Part shown: one piece after another, positions 9,218 to 17,872 of the stretch
Layout of the letters: each line of letters starts with the position of its first letter
Position numbering within the stretch: position 1 is the stretch's first letter
Assembly: GCA_950022495.1 (NCBI GenBank)
Contig: CATLLJ010000001.1
Span: 1 to 64,000 of the forward strand
DNA length: 64,000 nt
Source: an uncultured bacterium
GTDB lineage: Bacteria > Cyanobacteriota > Vampirovibrionia > Gastranaerophilales > Gastranaerophilaceae
Direction of reading: 5' to 3'
The notes under the pieces: model-generated
Told to the model about the DNA's origin: nothing
The model's input: the letters and a program-made list of their open reading frames with translations, nothing else
The model's database searches: none
Made by a program: the position numbers and the translations under genes

Positions 9218-10258
9218 ATGAAAGAACAATTAGAAAAAATATATGCAGATGCAGCAGCTGATATTGAAAAAGCTTGTACAGTAAAAGATTTGGAAGACGT
9301 TAAATTTAAATACTTAAGCCGAAAAGGTGAATTTAACGAAATAAAAAAAGGTTTAAAAGATCTTTCTGTTGAGGATAAAAAAATTGTCGGAGCTTTAGCT
9401 AACGATATTACACAGAAACTTGAAACATCTATTAAAGAAAAATTTCAATTGTTCTATGAAAAAGAATTGAATGAAAAACTTCAAAAAGAAAAAATTGATG
9501 TAACATTACCGGGACAATATATTCCGCGTGGACATGTTCATCCGCTGACTTCAACAACAAATGAAATTTGTTCAATCTTCCAGAGTCTTGGATTTTCAAT
9601 TGTACCGGATGAATTTGGTCCGGAAGTTGAAACCGAATACTACAACTTTGATATGTTAAATGTTCCGAAAGATCACCCTGCACGTGATATGCAGGATACT
9701 TTCTATACAAATATTGCAAAGAATGTAGTATTAAGAAGCCAGACTTCAGGTTCTCAAATACACGCAATGGAAGGTAAAAATCCTCCTATTAGAATTATTG
9801 CACCGGGAAGAGTTTATCGTAATGAAAACGTAAATTCACGTAAAAACAACTTCTTCCACCAAATTGAAGGATTGTATGTTGATAAAAATATTACTTTCGG
9901 AGATTTAAAAGGTGTTTTAAACGAATTTATCAGAATATATTTTGGAGAAAGCAGACCTACAAGATTTAGAAGCAGTTTCTTCCCGTTCACAGAACCTTCT
10001 GCAGAAGTTGATGTTCAATGCATTATGTGCGGAGGAAAAGGCTGCAGAACTTGTTCCGGAACCGGCTGGTTAGAAATTTTAGGTTCAGGTATGGTAGACC
10101 CGAATGTTCTTCGCGGTGTTGGTATTGATCCTGATGTATATTCAGGCTTTGCATTTGGTATGGGTGTTGAAAGACTGGCTATGCTTAAGTATGCAATTGA
10201 TGACATTAGATTATTCTTTAATAATGATGTTAGATTTTCCCAACAGTTCCATAAATAA
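9218..10258 (+). CDS. pheS: phenylalanine--tRNA ligase alpha subunit
   Basis: GHVHPLTSTTNEICSIFQSLGF, RSQTSGSQIHAME, FFHQIEGLYVD, GMGVERLAMLKY. Confidence 0.97.
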   Translation: MKEQLEKIYADAAADIEKACTVKDLEDVKFKYLSRKGEFNEIKKGLKDLSVEDKKIVGALANDITQKLETSIKEKFQLFYEKELNEKLQKEKIDVTLPGQYIPRGHVHPLTSTTNEICSIFQSLGFSIVPDEFGPEVETEYYNFDMLNVPKDHPARDMQDTFYTNIAKNVVLRSQTSGSQIHAMEGKNPPIRIIAPGRVYRNENVNSRKNNFFHQIEGLYVDKNITFGDLKGVLNEFIRIYFGESRPTRFRSSFFPFTEPSAEVDVQCIMCGGKGCRTCSGTGWLEILGSGMVDPNVLRGVGIDPDVYSGFAFGMGVERLAMLKYAIDDIRLFFNNDVRFSQQFHK

Positions 10259-10282
10259 AATTTAAGAAATACGAGGATTTTT

Positions 10283-11674
10283 ATGTCAATAATAATAATG
10301 ATTTTATTACTCAGCTTTTTGGTTTTAGTACACGAAGCCGGTCATTTTCTTGCTGCACGTGCATTTAAAATTAAAGTATCAAAGTTCGGATTTGGTTTAC
10401 CAATTGGACCAACCTTGTGGAGTAAAAAAATCGGTGATGTAGAAGTTCTGGTACACGCATTCTTATTAGGCGGTTATGTATCTTTTCCAGATGATGAAAA
10501 AGATTCAGATTTGCCTGCTGATTCCGAAGAAAGATTTATCAACAAACCTGTTTGGCAAAGAATGGTTGTAATCTCTGCCGGCGTTATTGCAAATATTATT
10601 ACTGCGTTTTTACTTGTATTTATCACTGCTGTAGCGTGGGGTAAACTTCCATCCGGCAGCTATGATGTTTATATAAACAAAATCGCAGCAGCCAAAGACG
10701 AATCTGTTTGGCAAAGCGGAATGCAAAACGGCGACAGAGTTATAAAAATTAATGGTTCTGATATTGGTTCAAGTTATGCATTGACTTTATATGCTCAAAA
10801 CAGTAAACCTTTTGACGGTAAAATTGAAAAAGAATTTTACGAACAAAATTTAAAAACTGTTAAACTTTTAAATCCAAAATTTACAGAAGATGAAATAATA
10901 CCGGAAGGTACTGAAATTACTGTTCCTACAATAATTGAAGAGCCTGCATTGAAAATTGATAATGAAGCCTTAAAAGGTTATAAAATATATAAAGATGACC
11001 AAATTACATTAACGGAAAATCAAGTAAACTTGAATAAAAAAATAATGAGAGGCTCTATATGCAAGCTAAAAGAAAATAAAACATTTATTTCTGATGGCAA
11101 GATTTCTCTAAAAGACACTGCTTATGCAATTTCAGACAGCAGACGTCCGTTAAATATTACCGTTTTACGCAACGGCAAAGAAATCAACTTAAATACAATT
11201 TATCCAAATGAAAAAGGTATGATTGGTGTTGCAATAGAAGCCCGTCAAGTTCTTGTCCCTACAAAAAATCTTGGAGCTGCAATTAAAGGAAGCTTCCAGT
11301 ATATGTGGGAACAAACATACATGCTGGTATACGGATTATGGCAATTATTTACAGGTAAAGTTCCATTAAAAGATTTACACGGAATTGTTGTAATTACCAA
11401 AATCGGCGGTGACGTAATCCAAAACAGCGGATTTTTCTCAGGATTACTGCTGACAGCAATGATATCTCTTGACTTAGCACTGGTGAATTTCTTGCCAATT
11501 CCTGCATTAGACGGCGGACATTTTATGTTTTTGCTAATAGAACAGCTACGCGGCAAGCCTGTTGATGAAGAAACAATAAATAAAGTAAGTTCTTTCTTTT
11601 TCTTATTGCTAATTATATTTATGGTTCTTGTTGTATTTAATGATATTTACGCTCTTGTAAAACATAAATTATAA
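10283..11674 (+). CDS. rseP: RseP-like M50 site-2 metalloprotease
   Basis: HEAGHFLAAR, NFLPIPALDGGHFMFLLIE, RGKP; 463 aa. Confidence 0.92.
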   Translation: MSIIIMILLLSFLVLVHEAGHFLAARAFKIKVSKFGFGLPIGPTLWSKKIGDVEVLVHAFLLGGYVSFPDDEKDSDLPADSEERFINKPVWQRMVVISAGVIANIITAFLLVFITAVAWGKLPSGSYDVYINKIAAAKDESVWQSGMQNGDRVIKINGSDIGSSYALTLYAQNSKPFDGKIEKEFYEQNLKTVKLLNPKFTEDEIIPEGTEITVPTIIEEPALKIDNEALKGYKIYKDDQITLTENQVNLNKKIMRGSICKLKENKTFISDGKISLKDTAYAISDSRRPLNITVLRNGKEINLNTIYPNEKGMIGVAIEARQVLVPTKNLGAAIKGSFQYMWEQTYMLVYGLWQLFTGKVPLKDLHGIVVITKIGGDVIQNSGFFSGLLLTAMISLDLALVNFLPIPALDGGHFMFLLIEQLRGKPVDEETINKVSSFFFLLLIIFMVLVVFNDIYALVKHKL

Positions 11675-11727
11675 TAAAAATCTCCTGTTTGTGGTACAAT
11701 TGAGCTTGTATAAAGGGAGATAGAGAA

Positions 11728-13062
11728 ATGTTAGATTTTATTCAGTCGCATGGCATGATAATATCAGGTGCAATACTTTTAATTGCATATATTTTTATTG
11801 CCAGCGAAAAAATTCAAAAATCTGTTGTAGCATTAGTTGGAGCTTCTTTAACAATGTTACTGGGATTAATTCCTTTTGCTGGTCATTTAGATACTAAGAC
11901 AATGACTTATGTAAAAGGTGTTTTTGAACACGTAGATTTTGAAGTAATTTTCTTACTTATTGGTATGATGATTATTGTAAATATTGCAAGCAGAAGCGGT
12001 GTGTTCAAATGGATGGCACTAAATCTTTTAAAGGCTACAAAAGGACATCCAAAAACTGTACTATTCGCACTTGCTGCATTTACTGCAATTGCATCAGCAT
12101 TTTTGGATAACGTAACCACAGTTGTTCTTATGATGCCTATTACTTTTGTTATTGCAAAAGAATTTGATACAGATCCAATACCATTCTTGATTACTGAAGT
12201 TTTAGCTTCAAATATTGGTGGTACTGCAACATTAATTGGCGACCCTCCAAATATTATTATCGGTACCCGTGCGGGTCTAAGTTTCATGGATTTTGTTAAA
12301 GAACTTACGCCAATTGTATTCGTGATATTTATGATTGCTATTGGTGCACTAATCTTTTTATTCAGAAAAGGTTTAAAAGCTACACCTGAAAAAATGGAAC
12401 ATATTGCAAATCTTGATAACTCGCAAACAATCACAGATAAAAAACTTATGATTCGTTCAGTTTTAACTCTGGCATTTGTAATCTTAGGTTTTATTACACA
12501 CGATATTACACATATTTCAGCATTTGTATTTGCGGTTGCCGGTGCATCATTCTTATTGTTATTTGAGAAACCAAAAGAAATTTACAGAGATGTAGAATGG
12601 TTAACAATATTTTTCTTTGTAGGTTTATTCATAATTATTGGCGGATTTGAAGCAAATGGCGGCATCAAATACCTTGCTGACCAGTTAATTGTTTTAACTC
12701 ACGGAAGCTTAAATGCGGCAACAATGATTATTCTTTGGGCTTCAGGAATTCTATCAGGTATAATTGATAATATTCCTTATACAGCAACAATGGCTCCGCT
12801 AATTGAAGAGTTAATCAGCCCTGCAAACCCTAATGCAATTACAGGTAATGTTCACGCTCTATGGTGGGCTTTATCATTAGGTGCTTGTTTAGGCGGAAAC
12901 TTAACTATTATCGGTGCTGCCGCAAATGTTTTGGTCAGCGAAACCGCAGCATCTAAAGGATATAAAATATCTTTCTTAAGATTTATGAAATACGGTGCAT
13001 TAGTAACATTAATTTCATTAGTTTTAAGTTCAATTTATTTATACTTTAAATATTTACACTAA
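11728..13062 (+). CDS. ArsB/NhaD-type ion transporter (IT superfamily)
   Basis: 444 aa, DNVTTVVLMMPITFVIAKE, IGDPPNIIIGT, NIPYTATMAP motifs. Confidence 0.88.
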   Translation: MLDFIQSHGMIISGAILLIAYIFIASEKIQKSVVALVGASLTMLLGLIPFAGHLDTKTMTYVKGVFEHVDFEVIFLLIGMMIIVNIASRSGVFKWMALNLLKATKGHPKTVLFALAAFTAIASAFLDNVTTVVLMMPITFVIAKEFDTDPIPFLITEVLASNIGGTATLIGDPPNIIIGTRAGLSFMDFVKELTPIVFVIFMIAIGALIFLFRKGLKATPEKMEHIANLDNSQTITDKKLMIRSVLTLAFVILGFITHDITHISAFVFAVAGASFLLLFEKPKEIYRDVEWLTIFFFVGLFIIIGGFEANGGIKYLADQLIVLTHGSLNAATMIILWASGILSGIIDNIPYTATMAPLIEELISPANPNAITGNVHALWWALSLGACLGGNLTIIGAAANVLVSETAASKGYKISFLRFMKYGALVTLISLVLSSIYLYFKYLH

Positions 13063-13067
13063 TAATC

Positions 13068-13105
13068 AAAATGACCTCCTTTAAACTTAAAGGAGGTCAT
13101 TTTTT
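13068..13105. terminator. Intrinsic bidirectional terminator
   Basis: AAAATGACCTCCTTTAAACTTAAAGGAGGTCATTTTTT. Confidence 0.88.
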
Positions 13106-13317
13106 ATTTCTAATAAATCATTTATATCTACATTAAGAAATTTTGCTATTTCAAAGATTTTGCCAACCGATAAATTAAGAATGCCAGATTCAATTTTTGC
13201 AACATAACTCCATGAAACACCCATCAGTTCAGAAAATGTTTCTTGAGTATACCCTTGTTTTATACGGTTTTTTTGAATATTTTTACCTATTTGTTTTATA
13301 ACTGCTTTTTTATCCAT
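13087..13317 (-). CDS. XRE-family HTH transcriptional regulator
   Basis: 76 aa: GKNIQKNRIKQGYTQETFSELMGVSWSYVAKIESGILNLSVGKIFEIAKFL. Confidence 0.93.
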   Translation of the reverse strand: MDKKAVIKQIGKNIQKNRIKQGYTQETFSELMGVSWSYVAKIESGILNLSVGKIFEIAKFLNVDINDLLEIKNDLL

Positions 13318-13354
13318 ATTATTTATTATCGTATATTATAGATATATTTTTGTA

Positions 13355-13382
13355 TTGACATATAATTATATTCATATATAAT
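13355..13382 (+). promoter_or_regulatory. Sigma70-type promoter of pilin-like gene
   Basis: TTGACA-16 nt-TATAAT, 12-bp palindrome ATATAATTATAT in spacer. Confidence 0.6.
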
Positions 13383-13400
13383 TGAATACAAGGAGAGAAT

Positions 13401-14108
13401 ATGAAAAAAGGTTTTACATTAGCCGAAGTTTTGATTACTATCGGCATAATTGGAATTGTCGCAGCAATCACTATACCTTCAATTATTACAGCATATAGAA
13501 GAATTGCATACCCGATACAATTAAAAGCCGTCTATAGTAAACTTTTAGTTGCACAAAAAACATTAAATGATGAATATGGGACACCGGATGAGTGGCAATA
13601 TACAAACTACATAACAGACAAGGACGATAGTCTAAATGTTGAAATATTTAATAGATATGCAACAGAACTTTCTGCGTTATCCACTAAAGATAGAGGTGTT
13701 TATAAATATTTAGAAGCAGGATTATCGCCATCCGCCTTACAACTAAATGGAAAGGCTGCAAAGGGAGTTCCTGGATGGGCTACAGGATATTATATTTTTG
13801 AAGGAGGACACTGCAGAAGTATGCAATTAAAAAGCGGTGCTACAATCGTTGTGTATTTCGCAAATGGAACATCCGGTGCTGTATTATGGCCTTTGATTAA
13901 TAAAAAAATGTATGCTGCATTCATGATTGATATAAATGGTTCTTCAAAACCAAATATTATTGGAAGGGATATATTTGCATTCGGATTAAAAGGCGGTTCA
14001 AGTTCAATAGTTCCATACATGGATGATACTTCGGATTGTAACAAATTGGGTGCCGGCTTATCCTGCTCTAGAAAAATAATTGAAGATGACTGGAAAATGA
14101 ATTATTAA
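13401..14108 (+). CDS. Type IV pilin-like / pseudopilin (prepilin N-methylation signal)
   Basis: MKKGFTLAEVLITIGIIGIVAAITIPSII class III signal. Confidence 0.92.
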   Translation: MKKGFTLAEVLITIGIIGIVAAITIPSIITAYRRIAYPIQLKAVYSKLLVAQKTLNDEYGTPDEWQYTNYITDKDDSLNVEIFNRYATELSALSTKDRGVYKYLEAGLSPSALQLNGKAAKGVPGWATGYYIFEGGHCRSMQLKSGATIVVYFANGTSGAVLWPLINKKMYAAFMIDINGSSKPNIIGRDIFAFGLKGGSSSIVPYMDDTSDCNKLGAGLSCSRKIIEDDWKMNY

Positions 14109-14113
14109 TTTGT

Positions 14114-14149
14114 AAAAGAGCATTTTGAAATACTCAAAATGCTCTTTTT
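14114..14149. terminator. Intrinsic terminator
   Basis: AAAAGAGCATTTTGAAATACTCAAAATGCTCTTTTT. Confidence 0.85.
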
Positions 14150-14172
14150 AGGTAATGAATGGTAATTATGCC

Positions 14173-16191
14173 TTATTCATTACATCCAAAAGCGATAGTA
14201 AGATGTTCTCTTGGATTTACTGCAGATATTTTATATCCGCGAGGATCAACAAGGTAAGCAAATTCATCACCGGTAGTTTGGAATAAGCCCATTGTACCTG
14301 ATAAAGCAGTTCTTGTTACGTCAATAGGAGCTTTAACTGTTTCCCATAAACCGTCACCTAAGTTACGAGCAGCAGCACCGAATTGTCCCTGGAATGCGTG
14401 ACCTAACATATAACCTGCATCATTAGATACGTTTTCAACAGCGTTACCAACGTTAGTTAAGATACCGCCTGCAGTTCTGCCGACAACACCAACAAGGGAA
14501 CCTGCCCATGTGAATGGCATTTCGACAAGTCTTGCAACAGGGTTAACATTTTTAGATTTGTTAATTTGAGCTTGTAAGATTTGTTTAGGTAATTTTGTCT
14601 TACAGTCACCATTTTTGATTTCAGTGAATGAAAGTTTTAATGCACCTTTGTCGCAGCCAGAAGGTCTGATAACTTCTACAACCTGACCTGTTACTGTTGA
14701 ACCGCAAGGATACGTTCTGCCGTTGATTGTAATATCTTCAAGAGTATTTGCTCTGAAGTATTGTCCTACGTGAGAAGATTTAGCAGTAATCTGGTCTATC
14801 ATTGATAATTTCAAAGTAGGGATTTTAACTATTTCTTCATGTTCTACAAATGCATTCTTTTCTACAGGGCAAGCCGGACAAATGCTGTTTGCAGTTTTAG
14901 GATTTGTGTCATAACCCAATGCTACACGAACTGTTTGCATCATTGAAGCAATATCAGCACGGGATGCATCTTTGTTTGGCATAATCATGTTAGGTGTAGG
15001 TGAATCTTTTAATGCACCATTTTCTAATGATTTTGCAACAGGAATTCTCGCCCAATCAGGAACTTTATTTCCATCAGCATATCTGCTTAAAATTTCATCA
15101 GCTTTGCATCTGTCAATATCACAAGTCATACCTTTAGCAATTGAAGTTAAAGCTTCAACACGTGTTACAGGAGCCTGTGGTCTGAATGTTCTATTTGGAT
15201 AGCCTTTTAACAGGTCTTCGTCAACAGCTTTTGCAATTGCTGCATTAGCCCAGTTTGAAGTTGGAACATCTGAGAACATAGCTTGTCTGTCTAAATCACA
15301 GTTAAGGTTAAAACCTTTAACTAGCATTGTTGCAAATTCTGCACGAGAGATATTTCTGTTTGGTTTAAATAAACCATCAGGATAACCTACAACAACATCA
15401 TTTACAGCTAATTTATCAATATCACATGATGCCCAATGACTATTTGGAACATCCGGGAACATGCAACCGCCGAAAGGGGCTGCCGCACCTGTGATATTAT
15501 TTTGAATTTGTTGAGGAATTTCGTATGGAATTAATGTTTTTTTTACGGCATTAATTGAATTTGCAGACTGAATATCTATGGGACAAGCGTTTCCGTCTAC
15601 TCGGCATTCATTTCTGTCAATAGGAATACCATTATATTTATTAGGACATTCATTTAAGCATGGCATTTGAGTAGCTGCACCGGTAATTTGACCTTGAGTT
15701 GCAACTGTTGTACCTGCAATATTTGAAGACATTCTGCCAGCAGGACATCCTCTCATAGCAGTTTCTGTTGAGAAAATTGAGTTTGCAGGTTCACCAACAT
15801 AGTTGTTTGTACCATAAACAGCTTGAGGGTAACCGTAAACTTGTTTCATTTCTGCTCTGTCAGGTTTTCCTGTTTGCGGGCATAATGCGGCAGATGGAAC
15901 AGCCGGTTTATCACAACTTATTTCATCAGGACATCCGCAATCTTTTTTTACAGGACATGGGTCTTTTACAGGGCAAGGATCTTTCTTCTTGCATCCGCAA
16001 TCTGTTTTTACTTTTTTACATTTGTTGCAGGTTTGCGGAGCCTGAACTGGACATGCCGGTCCTGTTACTACAGGAAGAGCTTCCTCCGGTGCTTGGGTAT
16101 TGCACGGGCAGGCTGCCATCGCAGAAGTCAAGGAACACGTTGCTATTCCAACGGCAATCGCAGCTGCCACAGTTAGTTTTTTAATTGACAT
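14173..16191 (-). CDS. Cys-rich S-layer homology (SLH) domain envelope protein
   Basis: 672 aa; signal peptide; SLH units FPDVPNSHWASCDIDKLAVNDVVVGYPDGLFKPNRNISRAEFATML and MFSDVPTSNWANAAIAKAVDEDLLKGYPNRTFRPQAPVTRVEALTSI; Cys/Pro-rich N-terminus. Confidence 0.9.
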   Translation of the reverse strand: MSIKKLTVAAAIAVGIATCSLTSAMAACPCNTQAPEEALPVVTGPACPVQAPQTCNKCKKVKTDCGCKKKDPCPVKDPCPVKKDCGCPDEISCDKPAVPSAALCPQTGKPDRAEMKQVYGYPQAVYGTNNYVGEPANSIFSTETAMRGCPAGRMSSNIAGTTVATQGQITGAATQMPCLNECPNKYNGIPIDRNECRVDGNACPIDIQSANSINAVKKTLIPYEIPQQIQNNITGAAAPFGGCMFPDVPNSHWASCDIDKLAVNDVVVGYPDGLFKPNRNISRAEFATMLVKGFNLNCDLDRQAMFSDVPTSNWANAAIAKAVDEDLLKGYPNRTFRPQAPVTRVEALTSIAKGMTCDIDRCKADEILSRYADGNKVPDWARIPVAKSLENGALKDSPTPNMIMPNKDASRADIASMMQTVRVALGYDTNPKTANSICPACPVEKNAFVEHEEIVKIPTLKLSMIDQITAKSSHVGQYFRANTLEDITINGRTYPCGSTVTGQVVEVIRPSGCDKGALKLSFTEIKNGDCKTKLPKQILQAQINKSKNVNPVARLVEMPFTWAGSLVGVVGRTAGGILTNVGNAVENVSNDAGYMLGHAFQGQFGAAARNLGDGLWETVKAPIDVTRTALSGTMGLFQTTGDEFAYLVDPRGYKISAVNPREHLTIAFGCNE

Positions 16192-16433
16192 TTTTACCTC
16201 CTTGTTTAGTGTGAGTTTTGTTTAAAATAAACAAAAGTTTTATTTAAAAAACAAACTTATAACCAGATTATGTACTTTTCAAAGAGTTGAAAACATTAGC
16301 AGAATTACTTATTCAACAGGGTAATCTTGTAACTGCTAAGTTTGTAACAATTTGTGTACAATTAGCAATTTTTCGCTAAAATATGTTTTATTATATATGT
16401 GTGAAGTTTTAAATTAGGCAAGTGTGTATTATT

Positions 16434-16580
16434 ATGTATAGTAAAGAATTTATGAAATTTTTATACGGATATCAAAAGGATGAGTTCAAGCCGAAAGAAC
16501 CACCTAAATACGAAATTCGTTTCAAAACTCCAAGTTCGGGCAAATTAGCTAAAGTTTATGTAACTGAAGAAGCTAAATAA
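16434..16580 (+). CDS. small hypothetical protein (48 aa), below the ORF-track size threshold
   Basis: MYSKEFMKFLYGYQKDEFKPKEPPKYEIRFKTPSSGKLAKVYVTEEAK; fills an otherwise empty intergenic gap; no strong SD seen. Confidence 0.5.
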   Translation: MYSKEFMKFLYGYQKDEFKPKEPPKYEIRFKTPSSGKLAKVYVTEEAK

Positions 16581-16589
16581 TTAGTAGAA

Positions 16590-17441
16590 TTAGTTTACAT
16601 AAGCTGCTTCGAGCAATTTTATTTCAAAAGAACTTCCTGACGGAATTGACAGATTGCCCCCTGTCGATTTTAGTGCAGTTAACGGAGACAATAATGTACA
16701 AACAGAATATCCGGCAAATCCTGCTATTGTTGGAATTGGAGATAAGATAACTAATATAGGGTTATCTGCCATTTTTGCAGAAGTTCTTCGAGATTTTCTA
16801 TAAAAAGCTTCACCCTTGTCTATTTGTTTAGCAATCCCTTTCCAATATTGGCGTTTGCCTTTTATGTTATTAAAAAATATTTTCTTTGAGTTTGCTTTAG
16901 TAATCTTTGCATTTACGGGAAAGTTTCTGCCGTTATAGCTCATACCGGTAACTCTAATCACAACAAGTCCGCCATTTCCTGTTTTTTGAGGACGGTGAGA
17001 TTCTTCAATTACACCATAAAATTTTGTCCCTGAAGGAATAGAAACAGCCCCCTTATAGAGTGGAGCATAAGATGTAAATGAAATATTAGTACCGGAACGC
17101 TGCCAATCAGATATTGCGTGATTTGAACGAACCTGAAATTTTGTACCTGAAGAAATTTTTAAACCACCTTTTGAACTTACTTTAGTAACATTAGGAAGAT
17201 TGACTGAATACACAGGTGTTGTTTTTGGAACAGAAGATTGTCCAACATTAGAAGAAGAAGATGTTGATGGAGCAGTTTTTGGCAAAGGCGGAACATCATA
17301 CTTAAGCTTGTCTGCATCATATTTTTTCTTAATTTCTTCATCTACAGACATATCCAGTTCATACGAAAAAACCGGCAATATTCCAAATATTACTGCCATC
17401 AAAAATACTAAAACTTTTTTGATATTTAAAAAATTTTTCAT
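16590..17441 (-). CDS. hypothetical secreted protein with beta-rich domain
   Basis: 283 aa; signal peptide MKNFLNIKKVLVFLMAVIFGILPVFSYE; SGTKFYGVIEES...VIRVTGMSYNGRNFPVNA. Confidence 0.75.
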   Translation of the reverse strand: MKNFLNIKKVLVFLMAVIFGILPVFSYELDMSVDEEIKKKYDADKLKYDVPPLPKTAPSTSSSSNVGQSSVPKTTPVYSVNLPNVTKVSSKGGLKISSGTKFQVRSNHAISDWQRSGTNISFTSYAPLYKGAVSIPSGTKFYGVIEESHRPQKTGNGGLVVIRVTGMSYNGRNFPVNAKITKANSKKIFFNNIKGKRQYWKGIAKQIDKGEAFYRKSRRTSAKMADNPILVILSPIPTIAGFAGYSVCTLLSPLTALKSTGGNLSIPSGSSFEIKLLEAAYVN

Positions 17442-17442
17442 A

Positions 17443-17847
17443 CTATTTTACCAATTTTCCGCGAACCAAAATCATACACATATAAACAATAAATGATAAA
17501 AATTTCAAACCTGTAAAAAACAAGACGATATTTAATAAAAATAGAATAATTGCAAAAAGCAGCCCTTTACGCTTTTGTTCACACAAATCCCAGAAACGTT
17601 TTGAATCGTTAATTACTGTTAAAAACATAAGAACAGATAAAATCAAAAAAACGACTATAAAAACCGCAGGCAAAAGAAGATTAGCAAGTTCAATATACTT
17701 TACTAAAACGCCTAAAACAAGCATTATTGCACCAATAATAAATGAGATGATAAAGTATCTTTTCCTGCCTATCGGCATATCTAATTTTAACAAATTAGTT
17801 TTTGAATCATCAAAAACAACATCTTCTTGTTGAAATTGTTCTTCCAC
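17443..17847 (-). CDS. small integral membrane protein
   Basis: 134 aa, multiple hydrophobic segments. Confidence 0.7.
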   Translation of the reverse strand: MEEQFQQEDVVFDDSKTNLLKLDMPIGRKRYFIISFIIGAIMLVLGVLVKYIELANLLLPAVFIVVFLILSVLMFLTVINDSKRFWDLCEQKRKGLLFAIILFLLNIVLFFTGLKFLSFIVYMCMILVRGKLVK

Positions 17848-17872
17848 GCTTATTTCCTTAAAATTATGAAAA

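Noticed and set aside
13480-13500. CRISPR-like or tandem repeats anywhere in window
   Set aside because: No regularly spaced direct repeats with unique spacers found; repeats seen are dispersed or palindromic.
15768-16184. 138-aa ORF on + strand opposite SLH protein N-terminus
   Set aside because: Complement of a Cys/Pro-rich coding region; no independent support.
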